Below the pieces are notes generated by a model, which saw only the letters and a list, made by a program, of their open reading frames with translations, was not told the origin of the DNA and did not search any database. The translations under genes were made by a program, and so were the position numbers. DNA of 64,000 nt, taken from positions 992,001 through 1,056,000 of the forward strand of contig OX344757.2 of the NCBI GenBank assembly GCA_947034885.2. The letters are read 5' to 3'. This stretch comes from Thuidium tamariscinum (Eukaryota > Streptophyta > Bryopsida > Hypnales > Thuidiaceae). Below are positions 11,502 through 24,500 of the stretch, one piece after another (position 1 is the first letter of the stretch; each line of letters opens with the position of its first letter).

Positions 11502-12775
11502 GATGAAAGCATTCAATTACCGGGAGAGCGGGTTCAAAAAGAGGTGGATGTTGTGAATAGGAAGAGCTCAAGGTCAGATGTACGGAAATCTGAAATATTG
11601 GTAAGTGTGGATTACTTCTATGAGAAATGCACGTGTGTCTTCCCGTTGTAATGATAATGTACTAAGTTTGGCATGTTTTAACAGTAGTGGACTTTGAATT
11701 CTTGGGATGGCAGGAGTATATAGCTTCTTTGTCTGAGAAGCCCTTCACTGGGCCAGTGGCGACTTCGAAGGAGCCGAGGAATCCTATGAAGGACATTAGT
11801 AATCAACTCCATAAAGCAGTGGACACGATATTGTCTACCTACGAAGCCAGATGTGGCTCATTGCCATCCATGGCAGTGAATAGAGAGCAAGAAAAAGCAG
11901 GAGTTGCCTTGATGGGAAGTGAAGGACTAAGAAGCTGTAAGAGTGTTTGTCGAACAACAGCGGAGGTTCTAGGTAGTTTGCGTCCACCTAGCATGGTTGA
12001 AAGGGAAACTGGTTTGTCTCCATCATGTGCTCCGAATGCGGATATTTTGAGCCGCCTGCCAGATAAACACAATTCCCCGATAAGAAAACGAAGTACAGAG
12101 GATGGAGTTGAAGAAACGAAGGCGAACTTGCAGATGAACAAATTCCTGAATGATGCAAAGGCTCTGGAGAAACATGTGATTGGGAATGGCAAAGAGAAAG
12201 TAAGGCATAATGACATGGACGTTGGAGTTACCAAAGAAGTCATTGTTCTCCTTTCATCTTCGTCGTCGTCAGATGGAGTGGGTTATAGTCGTTTGCCTGG
12301 AGGTTCGGGCACAAGGGTAAATGACGTCACCAACATATCCAGAGCAACACTGAGGGCAGAAATAGAAGAGTTGAAACGGCAGTCCATTGAAACTGCAAAT
12401 GCGTTGAAGGTATCGGGGAGGTGTTCTAGTGTAGAGTTGGAGAAAAATAAAGGCACGCGACAAACTGAAATGCAGTATGAAGACCAAGTTAAGCAAAAAT
12501 CTTTGGAAGGAGAACAGAATGCAGTTGATCGTCGTGTCCATGAGCAAAGAAGCAAAGGGAATCCATCAAAAAATGTCGGCACCCCTGTCCATGAAGCTGA
12601 CGTGGACCTGAACGGTGAATTGGAGTGCACGTTCGAGGAGGAAATGGAAGAGGTAGATGCCCTACAAGAAGATGAGGACGACGTAAGCGAGGAAGAAGAA
12701 CCACCAGTACTTCAAAGGGATGTAGTGAAGCGGAAATTGGATTCTGAGTACGGTGGTGCAGGGTTGTTCTGTTAG
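11502..12775 (+). CDS. Acidic, coiled-coil-like ORF; probable 3' exons of the Transposase_24-like gene
   Basis: Two exons fit together in phase 0: 11502-11600 (after CAG, ending ATATTG|GTAAGT) and 11714-12775 (after GGCAG, starting EYIASLSEKPF). The long exon encodes about 350 residues with Ser-rich patches (a Ser run near 12256-12273), an EELKRQSIETANAL stretch likely to be helical, and a very acidic C-terminal zone (EDEDDVSEEEE) followed by VKRKLDSEYGG. The last residues before the TGT TAG stop lie inside the inverted terminus of the 18.5-kb block, which begins at 12759, so the natural C-terminus may have been lost. No named domain is recognised. Same strand and phase as the gene upstream suggest one transcription unit, but the connecting intron (about 500 bp) is only inferred. 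Confidence 0.5.
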
Positions 12776-12949
12776 ACATATTTTTGGGTTTCGGCGTCGT
12801 GTTGGACGTCCGATGTCGCGTGTCGTATAAGACAACCTGTCGCTACCCCGTCCCGTCCCGTCGCGCAAGGGTAAATTTTTTTACCGCGAAGTAAGAAGTT
12901 TTTGCCTACGTGGCAGGCTGTCCACGCTGACGTGGAAAGCGAGGCAGGG

Positions 12950-13130
12950 CGACTATGGGTGGGGCGACTACGCATCAAGATAGGGCGACCACGTATGTGG
13001 TTTTGAGGGCGACATCTTATCAAGGGGCGACCTCGGGTGGGCGACCGCGGGTGGGCGACCTCTTATCAAGGGGAGACTGCGGGAGGGCGACCTCGGGTAT
13101 AGGGGCGACCGCGGGTGGGCGACCTCTTTG
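12950..13130 (+). repeat. GGGCGACC short tandem repeats, left subterminal
   Basis: About eleven irregular copies of a 12-22 bp unit of the form GGGCGACCNCGGGT are present, with TCTTATCAAG variants. The same unit occurs at 13355-13450, as a mirror at 30958-31061, and five times within every 162-bp satellite monomer. Confidence 0.75.
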
Positions 13131-13665
13131 TTGGAATTTTCAAAAAAACACCCAAAACTGCCATTTTTAGTGGAAAAAACAAAAAAAATAGAAATGGTAA
13201 TTTTTTGCATATGTAATGGTAGGATCTTCTAACATTATAGTATGAGAATATGTGAAAAAAATTTCAAAAATTTTCACCACATAAATTGCAAGATAATTGC
13301 ATTCAAACTTCAAAGTAAGGAAATCATTTTTGGGGGGACTTTGGCAACCTCAAGTGGGCGACCTCTTGTCATGGGGCGACTGCGGGAGGGCGACCTCGGG
13401 TGTAGGGGCGACCTCTTGTCAAGGGGCGACCGCGGGTGGGCGACCTCTTTGTTGGAATTTTCAAAAAAACACTCAAAACTGCCATTTTTAGTGCAAAAAA
13501 CAAAAAACAAATAGAAATGGTAATTTTTTGCATATGTAATGGTAGGATCTTCTAACATTATAGTATGAGAATATGTGAAAAAAATTTCAAAAATTTTCAC
13601 CACATAAATTGCAAGATAATTGCATTCAAACTTCAAAGTAAAGAAATCATTTGGGAGGGGACAAT
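13117..13665 (+). repeat. Tandem duplication, 321-323 bp
   Basis: The block starting GACCTCTTTGTTGG near 13121 recurs at 13442 (offset 321). CATATGTAATGG recurs at an offset of about 323. The shared sequence includes the A-rich AAAACTGCCATTTTTAGTG stretch and a run ending CAAACTTCAAAGTAA. The two copies differ by only a few bases and small indels, so the duplication looks fairly recent. Confidence 0.75.
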
Positions 13666-13689
13666 GGCAAATTAAGGTAGACATGCCCA

Positions 13690-14760
13690 TTTAAAATCTA
13701 GCTATATTGGAGCCAATTCTAATAGGGGCACAGATTTCTTTAAAGTGTGCACATGTTTTTTCAATCAAATCCAAATGGAATCATAATTTTTCAATCAAAA
13801 CTGTAATTTCTGTAAATTTTTTGAAGTAGACAATTTTAAATTACAAAACCACCTCTAGGCTAAGGTCATAAACAACTTATAAACATCCTATAACCACCTA
13901 ATCAACAACTAGATGTTCTCTATTTAAATAGAAACACATTACTCCAATTTGTCATAAAATCCTTGATTTTGTCATAGAGTGAAGGGAATTGGGTTTTTTT
14001 TAGGTAGAAATGGGGCCAAAACTAGAGTGACAAAAACAAACTGGTCTACTTGGTAGAATGGAGTTTCAAATGAAAATAGACTAGTCTACTTTAGCTTAAG
14101 AGATTTGATTTCTTAACTTAAAAAAAAATTCAATTTAGATCTTGACTTTAAAAAAATTATTCTTCAAAACTAAATTGAAAATATAGGAAAAATAACTATA
14201 AAAAAAATAATGTAAATTTCATTTTATTTTAAATTGTTAGTAGAAGGTACATCATAGAGGAAAAAATAAATCATGAATAGCTCTAAGGTGGAATTAGAAA
14301 TACTAGTTCTAATAGTGAGATTGTTCTAATAATCAAAGTTAATACTACAAAACTATTTGTTTAAAAAAGAATTAAAATTGAAGTAAGAAATGAATCCTAT
14401 GTCAAACAATTTCAAAATCTTTTAATTATTGACCGCAAAATAAAATGCTTCATAATCTTCACATCATCAATCTAAATAAAATGAATCAAAGTTCTAAGTA
14501 GACAAAATTACAATCTATAAGAAAAAAACATTTTAAAACTTTTGTGAATTTGTTTTTACCTACATAATTTAGATCTAAACTTATTTTGATATGATTCTTG
14601 CCTTTAGGCACTGATTCAAATAAAACTACATTTCTAAAAAGCTAATAAGATTTTCTATCTTACAAAAGTGTTTCAAAAAGTTCCATAAAAAATTGACCTT
14701 ATAGGAACTTGTCCAAAATCCATGTTGACCCCTTGTAGAGACAATGAAACTTTAGGAGAT
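13690..14760. other. AT-rich DNA, no gene seen
   Basis: Very AT-rich sequence with many short homopolymers. No ORF, repeat unit or terminal motif that I can support. Confidence 0.5.
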
Positions 14761-14997
14761 TACAATCTACTCATGTATTACTTATCAAGAAGATTTTGAA
14801 ATATAAAATTATGGATTGTGATTTTTTTTTAAATCATCCCCATTTGATTTTTTCTAATCTTCAAGGATCATCATATTCTTATATTTCTTAGCAAGTTAGC
14901 ATCTTCACCTAAAATTTAAAAATTAGAAGAAATAGATTTGAATTAAAACTTCTCTTTGTGAGTTACGTAAAAGTCAAAGAATCATCCTAATGTTGTA

Positions 14998-16025
14998 CTG
15001 AAGGGCTGCACTATGTAATATGTTAGGACATCATGTGCATTCAAGCCCCTAAAAGATGAGGGCTATGTAGGTACATTTGATGAATTAAAATAGGGACATC
15101 TTTACGTAAATTTCTAAAGTCAAGTCATTTCAATCACCCTATCTTTATTTTGGAATTTTTTGGGGTGCTAATTAATTATACCCTATGTTCATTATATATA
15201 GAAAAGAGTTGCATTTTTCTTGCAAACACAAAGAGAAGAGGATTTAAGGCCTTATTCATTAAAATGAGACAATTTACATATTTTGAGACTTTACCCTAAA
15301 TTTTTTTTATTCATTTATCATTGAATTGACGATAAGATGAGATTGCAACCTTTGGACAATTAAAGGTTTTTACATGTATTATTGTATTAAAGTCTCAAAT
15401 TATCAAATAGACTCACAATTATAAAGTTATGACCATTTATCTTCGACTCTAAGATAAAATTGAGACTATACTTTGTCTCAATATAAGAAATAAGGCCTTA
15501 TTTCTTATTAAAACTTTAACTAAACATGTGATACATTTAAAAAAGACTAGATAAGCAATACTTCCATTCAACAATTGCATTCAAACACATTCAAAGTGTG
15601 AATACTTATAAGAGCACAACCATTAGTTGTCACCCATTAGTTGTCACCCATTAGTTGTCATGCATTAGTTGTCACCATTAGTTGTTACCATTAGTTGTCA
15701 TGCATTAGTTGTCACTCTCATTTATATGTAGAGCTCATGCTCTCATAAAATTTAGTTCATTAATAGGATTCTTAATTTCAAACTTTGTTTACTACATAAT
15801 AGTTTAGATTTTTGGAGATTCTTTTAGGCAACCCAACTTTAGAAAAAGAAGAAGAAGGTAAAGTTGTGTATTATTTCATATCCTTCATTATTTATAATGA
15901 GTAATATCCCATTTTAGTAATGCTAGTTTACATCTAAAAATTGTCTAAAATTTAGGCCAAGAGAATTAAAACCACACTTCATTTGATTGCACATTATAGT
16001 TAAAGAATTGGGAGTGCCCTTCAAG
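14998..16025. mobile_element. 1,028-bp insertion with 8-bp TSD (hAT-type candidate)
   Basis: ATGTTGTA occurs at 14990-14997 and again at 16026-16033. Deleting one copy plus the intervening sequence rejoins a normal unit of the 218-bp satellite. The ends share a short inverted motif: CTGAAGGGC at the left and, reverse-complemented, CTTGAAGGGC at the right. An 8-bp duplication with short termini is typical of the hAT superfamily. No transposase is encoded. It contains the minisatellite at 15621-15715. Confidence 0.75.
15621..15715 (+). repeat. Minisatellite, 7 copies of CATTAGTTGTCAC(C/TG)
   Basis: Seven consecutive 13-14 bp units begin with CATTAGTTGT. They alternate endings CACC, CATG, CAC and TAC. 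The array lies inside the 1,028-bp insertion. Confidence 0.85.
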
Positions 16026-17639
16026 ATGTTGTATTATTGAATAATTAGATTTCAATATACAAAAAAATGAATGAATATTTGTGTAAGAACTTCATCATTT
16101 TAATTTCTCTATTTTTCAAGCATTATTATATTCATGTATAATTTACCACCTTCACCAAAAATTTTAAGACTAGAGGGAAGAGATTATTTTAACTTAGAAC
16201 TTATCTTCTAATTTTATATAAAATTCATAGTCATTTTAATGGTGTATCATTTATAAAGTGGATTTTAGGATACAAAATAATGATTTGAATTTTGTATAAT
16301 TAAGAATTTCTTTGTTTGAATTTTTTAATTTTTCAAGCATCAATATATTCATGTATTCTTCATTACCTTTACCAAAATTTAAAAATTAAAGGGAAGAGAT
16401 TTAAATGAAAACTTTCCCTTTTAATCGAATCAAATCTTAAAGCCATCATTATGGTGTAATATTCATTAAGTGAATTTTAGAATAAAAAATAATGCATGGA
16501 TATTTGTGAACGATCTTCTCCATTTGAAATTCTCTATTTTCCAAGCATCATTATATTTATGTACTATTTATCAATTTTCACCTTCAACAATAAAGAAAAA
16601 AGAAAAAAAGAAGAGGTTTAAATAAAAACTTCTTCTTTTGATTTATACAAATGTTATTTGAAGGCTCATCCTAATGGCAAATTATTTATCAAGCAAATTT
16701 TAGAATTCAAAATAGTAGATGGAGACTTTAATAACAATTTGCCTATTTCAATTTTTCCTATTTTTGAACCATCATCATAGTCATGTCTTATTTAGGCACC
16801 ACTTTCATTTCATCTTTAAAATTAGAAGGAAGAGGTATAAGTGAAATAAGTTTTCTTTTTGATATACAACTTTATTTTGAAGGCTCATCCTCATGGTGAA
16901 TTATTTTATCAAATAGATTTTAGAACTCAAAATAGTGGATGGAGACTTTATTAACAATTTGCCTATTCAACTTTTTTCAATTTTCAAGCATCATAATACC
17001 TATGTCTTATTTAAATATGACCTTACTCTCATCTTTAAAATTAGAAGGAACAAATTAAAAAATAAAACTTCTCTTTTAGATTTATGCAACTTTTATTTGA
17101 AGGCTCATATTTTTGGTAAATTATTTATCAAGCAAACTTTAGAACTCAAAATAGTGGATAGAGATTTCAATAACAACTTGCCCATTTGAGTTTTTCTATT
17201 TCCAAAGTATCACCGTACTCATATTTTATTAGGTCACCACCTTCATGTCAATTCTAAAAATTAGTGGAAAGATATTTAAATGAAAACATTTTCTTTTTGA
17301 TTTACAAAAATGTCAAAGAATTATCCTACCAAAAACATATATCAAATAAATTCTAATATACAATATAATAGATGGAGACTCAAGTATATAAGAATATATC
17401 CATTAGAATTCTCCATTCTTTAAGCATCATTCTACTCAAGTATTTTTTATTACCTCAATCTACGATTTTAGAATTAGAAGGATGAAATTTAAATGATAAC
17501 TTCTCCTTTTAATTTATGTAAATGTCAATGAGTCATTTTAATAATGACTTATTTATGAATTGAACTTCAAAATACAAAATAATAAATAAAGATCTATGTA
17601 AAATTGTAAATTGTTCCCCATTTAATAAATCAATATACA

Positions 17640-18110
17640 AAAAATTACAATTTTATTTACAAAAACATCCATACAATAATAAATTCCCCTCTATACAAAA
17701 GTTGAATGCTCATTGAAATTTTTGACCTTATCACTTCAATTATAAAGTAGAAAAAATTCATAGATTAAAATAGACATACAAAAATTAAAGCTTTACTATA
17801 GATAATTCAAGATAAACAAATTTTGAAAAGAGCTTTAATATTTAGCAAATGATATAAGACATCTATCCATTGAAGTTTAATCTCAAACATAAACATTGTC
17901 TTAGCTCTTCAAATATAAAATGTACATTAATATGTTCAAAAATTGATGCAAGTGTAACTCATCATAATCAACTTTACTACTCTTCCCTCCAATTTAAAAA
18001 AAATGCCATACTCTATGTCTCATAGACAATTACTTCTCTACAACCTCTTATAGAAGAATACTGGTTTAGAGTCACCGCATAGGGAAGATAGAGCCATTGT
18101 CCCCAAATTT
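17640..18110. other. AT-rich spacer before the GC-rich satellite
   Basis: No gene or repeat is recognised. The sequence changes abruptly to the GGCGACC-containing satellite after about 18110. Confidence 0.5.
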
Positions 18111-18540
18111 TCAATTTTTTGCAATTTTTTGGGTATTTTGGGTCTTGGGGACCTCTTTGAAGGAGAATGTGGATCTAGGGCGACCTCTTGTAGGAGAACG
18201 CAGGTGTCGTGCGACCTCTTAAGGAGAATGCACTGTTAGGGCGACTTCTTAAGGAGGTGGGAGTTGTTTACCCCCCAAATTTCAATTTTTTGCAATTTTT
18301 GGGCCATTTTTAGTCTTAGCGACCTCTTTGAAGGAGAATGCGGGTCTAGGGCGATCACTTGCATGGGAAACGCGCTGTTAAGGCGACCTCATAAGGAGGT
18401 AGGAGTTGTTTGCCGCCCAAATTTCAATTTTTTGCAATTTGGGGCCATTTTGGGTCTTGCGGACCTCTTTGAAGGAGAATGCCGTTCTAGGGTGACCTCG
18501 TGTGGGGCTACTTCGGATCTAGGGGCGACCTCTTGTGGGC
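18110..18540 (+). repeat. Degenerate left edge of the 162-bp satellite
   Basis: Diverged units carry AATTTTTTGCAATTTT, GGCCATTTT and GACCTCTTTGAAGGAGAA blocks at irregular spacing of about 140-170 bp. Similar diverged units close the array at 26935-27290, so both edges keep an older form of the monomer while the core is homogenised. Confidence 0.75.
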
Positions 18541-21500
18541 GACCGCGGGTGTGGGGCGACCGAAGGTAGGAGAACGCGCTGTTAGGGCGACCGCGGGTGG
18601 AGGTGGGAGCCATTCCCTTGTCCAAGTTCAAAAAAAGGCATTTTTGGGCCATTTTGGGCCATTTTGGGGCGACTTCGGGTCTTGGGGCGACCTCTTGTGG
18701 GCGACCGCGGGTGTAGGGCGACCAAAGGTAGGAGAACGCGCTGTTAGGGCGACCGCGGGTGGAGGTGGGAGCCATTCCCTTGTCCAAGTTCAAAAAAAGG
18801 CATTTTTGGGCCATTTTGGGCCATTTTGGGGCGACTTCGGGTCTTGGGGCGACCTCTTGTGGGCGACCGCGAGTGTGGGGCGACCAAAGGTAGGAGAACG
18901 CGCTGTTAGGGCGACCGCGGGTGGAGGTGGGAGCCATTCCCTTGTCCAAGTTCAAAAAAAGTCATTTTTGGGCCATTTTGGGCCATTTTGGGGCGACTTC
19001 GGGTCTAGGGGCGACCTCTTGTGGGCGACCGCGGGTGTAGGGCGACCAAAGGTAGGAGAACGCGCTGTTAGGGCGACCGCGGGTGGAGGTGGGAGCCATT
19101 CCCTTGTCCAAGTTCAAAAAAAGTCATTTTTGGGCCATTTTGGGCCATTTTGGGGCGACTTCGGGTCTTGGGGCGACCTCTTGTGGGCGACCGCGGGTGT
19201 GGGGCGACCAAAGGTAGGAGAACGCGCTGTTAGGGCGACCGCGGGTGGAGGTGGGAGCCATTCCCTTGTCCAAGTTCAAAAAAAGGCATTTTTGGGCCAT
19301 TTTGGGCCATTTTGGGGCGACTTCGGGTCTTGGGGCGACCTCTTGTGGGCGACCGCAGGTGTGGGCGACCGAAGGTAGGAGAACGCGCTGTTAGGGCGAC
19401 CGCGGGTGGAGGTGGGAGCCATTCCCTTGTCCAAGTTCAAAAAAAGTCATTTTTGGGCCATTTTGGGCCATTTTGGGGCGACTTCGGGTCTAGGGGCGAC
19501 CTCTTGTGGGCGACCGCGGGTGTAGGGCGACCAAAGGTAGGAGAACGCGCTGTTAGGGCGACCGTGGGTGGAGGTGGGAGCCATTCCCTTGTCCAAGTTC
19601 AAAAAAAGGCATTTTTGGGCCATTTTGGGCCATTTTGGGGCGACTTCGGGTCTTGGGGCGACCTCTTGTGGGCGACCGCGAGTGTGGGGCGACCGAAGGT
19701 AGGAGAACGCGCTGTTAGGGCGACCGCAGGTGGAGGTGGGAGCCATTCCCTTGTCCAAGTTCAAAAAAAGTCATTTTTGGGCCATTTTGGGCCATTTTGG
19801 GCCATTTTGGGGCGACTTCGGGTCTTGGGGCGACCTCTTGTGGGCGACCGCGGGTGTGGGGCGACCGAAGGTAGGAGAACGCGCTGTTAGGGCGACCGCG
19901 GGTGGAGGTGGGAGCCATTCCCTTGTCCAAGTTCAAAAAAAGGCATTTTTGGGCCATTTTGGGCCATTTTGGGGCGACTTCGGGTCTTGGGGCGACCTCT
20001 TGTGGGCGACCGCAGGTGTGGGGCGACCGAAGGTAGGAGAACGCGCTGTTAGGGCGACCGCGGGTGGAGGTGGGAGCCATTCCCTTGTCCAAGTTCAAAA
20101 AAAGGCATTTTTGGGCCATTTTGGGCCATTTTGGGCCATTTTGGGGCGACTTCGGGTCTTGGGGCGACCTCTTGTGGGCGACCGCAAGTGTGGGGCGACC
20201 GAAGGTAGGAGAACGCGCTGTTAGGGCGACCGCGGGTGGAGGTGGGAGCCATTCCCTTGTCCAAGTTCAAAAAAAGGCATTTTTGGGCCATTTTGGGCCA
20301 TTTTGGGGCGACTTCGGGTCTTGGGGCGACCTCTTGTGGGCGACCGCGGGTGTGGGGCGACCGAAGGTAGGAGAACGCGCTGTTAGGGCGACCGCGGGTG
20401 GAGGTGGGAGCCATTCCCTTGTCCAAGTTCAAAAAAAGGCATTTTTGGGCCATTTTGGGCCATTTTGGGGCGACTTCGGGTCTTGGGGCGACCTTTTGTG
20501 GGCGACCGCGAGTGTGGGGCGACCAAAGGTAGGAGAACGCGCTGTTAGGGCGACCGCGGGTGGAGGTGGGAGCCATTCCCTTGTCCAAGTTCAAAAAAAG
20601 GCATTTTTGGGCCATTTTGGGCCATTTTGGGGCGACTTCGGGTCTTGGGGCGACCTCTTGTGGGCGACCGCAGGTGTGGGGCGACCAAAGGTAGGAGAAC
20701 GCGCTGTTAGGGCGACCGCGGGTGGAGGTGGGAGCCATTCCCTTGTCCAAGTTCAAAAAAAGGCATTTTTGGGCCATTTTGGGCCATTTTGGGGCGACTT
20801 CGGGTCTTGGGGCGACCTCTTGTGGGCGACCGCGGGTGTAGGGCGACCAAAGGTAGGAGAACGCGCTGTTAGGGCGACCGCGGGTGGAGGTGGGAGCCAT
20901 TCCCTTGTCCAAGTTCAAAAAAAGGCATTTTTGGGCCATTTTGGGCCATTTTGGGGCGACTTCGGGTCTTGGGGCGACCTCTTGTGGGCGACCGCGAGTG
21001 TGGGGCGACCAAAGGTAGGAGAACGCGCTGTTAGGGCGACCGCGGGTGGAGGTGGGAGCCATTCCCTTGTCCAAGTTCAAAAAAAGGCATTTTTGGGCCA
21101 TTTTGGGCCATTTTGGGGCGACTTCGGGTCTTGGGGCGACCTCTTGTGGGCGACCGCGAGTGTGGGGCGACCCAAGGTAGGAGAACGCGCTGTTAGGGCG
21201 ACCGCGGGTGGAGGTGGGAGCCATTCCCTTGTCCAAGTTCAAAAAAAGGCATTTTTGGGCCATTTTGGGCCATTTTGGGGCGACTTCGGGTCTTGGGGCG
21301 ACCTCTTGTGGGCGACCGCGAGTGTGGGGCGACCGAAGGTAGGAGAACGCGCTGTTAGGGCGACCGCGGGTGGAGGTGGGAGCCATTCCCTTGTCCAAGT
21401 TCAAAAAAAGGCATTTTTGGGCCATTTTGGGCCATTTTGGGCCATTTTGGGGCGACTTCGGGTCTTGGGGCGACCTCTTGTGGGCGACCGCGAGTGTAGG

Positions 21501-24500
21501 GCGACCAAAGGTAGGAGAACGCGCTGTTAGGGCGACCGCGGGTGGAGGTGGGAGCCATTCCCTTGTCCAAGTTCAAAAAAAGGCATTTTTGGGCCATTTT
21601 GGGCCATTTTGGGGCGACTTCGGGTCTTGGGGCGACCTCTTGTGGGCGACCGCGGGTGTGGGGCGACCAAAGGTAGGAGAACGCGCTGTTAGGGCGACCG
21701 CGGGTGGAGGTGGGAGCCATTCCCTTGTCCAAGTTCAAAAAAAGGCATTTTTGGGCCATTTTGGGCCATTTTGGGGCGACTTCGGGTCTTGGGGCGACCT
21801 CTTGTGGGCGACCGCGGGTGTGGGGCGACCGAAGGTAGGAGAACGCGCTGTTAGGGCGACCGCGGGTGGAGGTGGGAGCCATTCCCTTGTCCAAGTTCAA
21901 AAAAAGGCATTTTTGGGCCATTTTGGGCCATTTTGGGCCATTTTGGGGCGACTTCGGGTCTTGGGGCGACCTCTTGTGGGCGACCGCAAGTGTGGGGCGA
22001 CCGAAGGTAGGAGAACGCGCTGTTAGGGCGACCGCGGGTGGAGGTGGGAGCCATTCCCTTGTCCAAGTTCAAAAAAAGGCATTTTTGGGCCATTTTGGGC
22101 CATTTTGGGGCGACTTCGGGTCTTGGGGCGACCTCTTGTGGGCGACCGCGGGTGTGGGGCGACCGAAGGTAGGAGAACGCGCTGTTAGGGCGACCGCGGG
22201 TGGAGGTGGGAGCCATTCCCTTGTCCAAGTTCAAAAAAAGGCATTTTTGGGCCATTTTGGGCCATTTTGGGGCGACTTCGGGTCTTGGGGCGACCTTTTG
22301 TGGGCGACCGCGAGTGTGGGGCGACCAAAGGTAGGAGAACGCGCTGTTAGGGCGACCGCGGGTGGAGGTGGGAGCCATTCCCTTGTCCAAGTTCAAAAAA
22401 AGGCATTTTTGGGCCATTTTGGGCCATTTTGGGGCGACTTCGGGTCTTGGGGCGACCTTTTGTGGGCGACCGCGAGTGTGGGGCGACCAAAGGTAGGAGA
22501 ACGCGCTGTTAGGGCGACCGCGGGTGGAGGTGGGAGCCATTCCCTTGTCCAAGTTCAAAAAAAGGCATTTTTGGGCCATTTTGGGCCATTTTGGGGCGAC
22601 TTCGGGTCTTGGGGCGACCTCTTGTGGGCGACCGCAGGTGTAGGGCGACCAAAGGTAGGAGAACGCGCTGTTAGGGCGACCGCGGGTGGAGGTGGGAGCC
22701 ATTCCCTTGTCCAAGTTCAAAAAAAGGCATTTTTGGGCCATTTTGGGCCATTTTGGGGCGACTTCGGGTCTTGGGGCGACCTCTTGTGGGCGACCGCGGG
22801 TGTAGGGCGACCAAAGGTAGGAGAACGCGCTGTTAGGGCGACCGCGGGTGGAGGTGGGAGCCATTCCCTTGTCCAAGTTCAAAAAAAGGCATTTTTGGGC
22901 CATTTTGGGCCATTTTGGGGCGACTTCGGGTCTTGGGGCGACCTCTTGTGGGCGACCGCGAGTGTGGGGCGACCCAAGGTAGGAGAACGCGCTGTTAGGG
23001 CGACCGCGGGTGGAGGTGGGAGCCATTCCCTTGTCCAAGTTCAAAAAAAGGCATTTTTGGGCCATTTTGGGCCATTTTGGGGCGACTTCGGGTCTTGGGG
23101 CGACCTCTTGTGGGCGACCGCGAGTGTGGGGCGACCAAAGGTAGGAGAACGCGCTGTTAGGGCGACCGCGGGTGGAGGTGGGAGCCATTCCCTTGTCCAA
23201 GTTCAAAAAAAGGCATTTTTGGGCCATTTTGGGCCATTTTGGGCCATTTTGGGGCGACTTCGGGTCTTGGGGCGACCTCTTGTGGGCGACCGCGAGTGTA
23301 GGGCGACCAAAGGTAGGAGAACGCGCTGTTAGGGCGACCGCGGGTGGAGGTGGGAGCCATTCCCTTGTCCAAGTTCAAAAAAAGGCATTTTTGGGCCATT
23401 TTGGGCCATTTTGGGGCGACTTCGGGTCTTGGGGCGACCTCTTGTGGGCGACCGCGGGTGTGGGGCGACCAAAGGTAGGAGAACGCGCTGTTAGGGCGAC
23501 CGCGGGTGGAGGTGGGAGCCATTCCCTTGTCCAAGTTCAAAAAAAGGCATTTTTGGGCCATTTTGGGCCATTTTGGGGCGACTTCGGGTCTTGGGGCGAC
23601 CTCTTGTGGGCGACCGCGGGTGTGGGGCGACCGAAGGTAGGAGAACGCGCTGTTAGGGCGACCGCGGGTGGAGGTGGGAGCCATTCCCTTGTCCAAGTTC
23701 AAAAAAAGGCATTTTTGGGCCATTTTGGGCCATTTTGGGGCGACTTCGGGTCTTGGGGCGACCTCTTGTGGGCGACCGCAGGTGTGGGGCGACCAAAGGT
23801 AGGAGAACGCGCTGTTAGGGCGACCGCGGGTGGAGGTGGGAGCCATTCCCTTGTCCAAGTTCAAAAAAAGGCATTTTTGGGCCATTTTGGGCCATTTTGG
23901 GCCATTTTGGGGCGACTTCGGGTCTTGGGGCGACCTCTTGTGGGCGACCGCAAGTGTGGGGCGACCGAAGGTAGGAGAACGCGCTGTTAGGGCGACCGCG
24001 GGTGGAGGTGGGAGCCATTCCCTTGTCCAAGTTCAAAAAAAGGCATTTTTGGGCCATTTTGGGCCATTTTGGGGCGACTTCGGGTCTTGGGGCGACCTCT
24101 TGTGGGCGACCGCGGGTGTGGGGCGACCGAAGGTAGGAGAACGCGCTGTTAGGGCGACCGCGGGTGGAGGTGGGAGCCATTCCCTTGTCCAAGTTCAAAA
24201 AAAGGCATTTTTGGGCCATTTTGGGCCATTTTGGGGCGACTTCGGGTCTTGGGGCGACCTTTTGTGGGCGACCGCGAGTGTGGGGCGACCAAAGGTAGGA
24301 GAACGCGCTGTTAGGGCGACCGCGGGTGGAGGTGGGAGCCATTCCCTTGTCCAAGTTCAAAAAAAGGCATTTTTGGGCCATTTTGGGCCATTTTGGGGCG
24401 ACTTCGGGTCTTGGGGCGACCTCTTGTGGGCGACCGCAGGTGTGGGGCGACCAAAGGTAGGAGAACGCGCTGTTAGGGCGACCGCGGGTGGAGGTGGGAG

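Larger units (their letters stand above)
14765..17640 (+). repeat. Degenerate about 218-bp tandem satellite
   Basis: The motif CAAGCATCATNATATTCATGT (or close variants) recurs near 16117, 16336, 16543, 16767, 16985, 17206 and 17422, at spacings of 207-224 bp. GAAGGCTCATCCTAATGG and AAAATAGTGGATGGAGAC-type phrases recur in step. A further unit near 14765-14997 belongs to the same array but is separated by the insertion at 14998-16025. Divergence between units is high, so the array is old. Confidence 0.7.

Noticed and set aside
15621-15715. Possible CRISPR-like regular repeats
   Set aside because: The 13-14 bp units follow each other with no spacers, and the sequence is plant-type nuclear DNA. 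It is a minisatellite.
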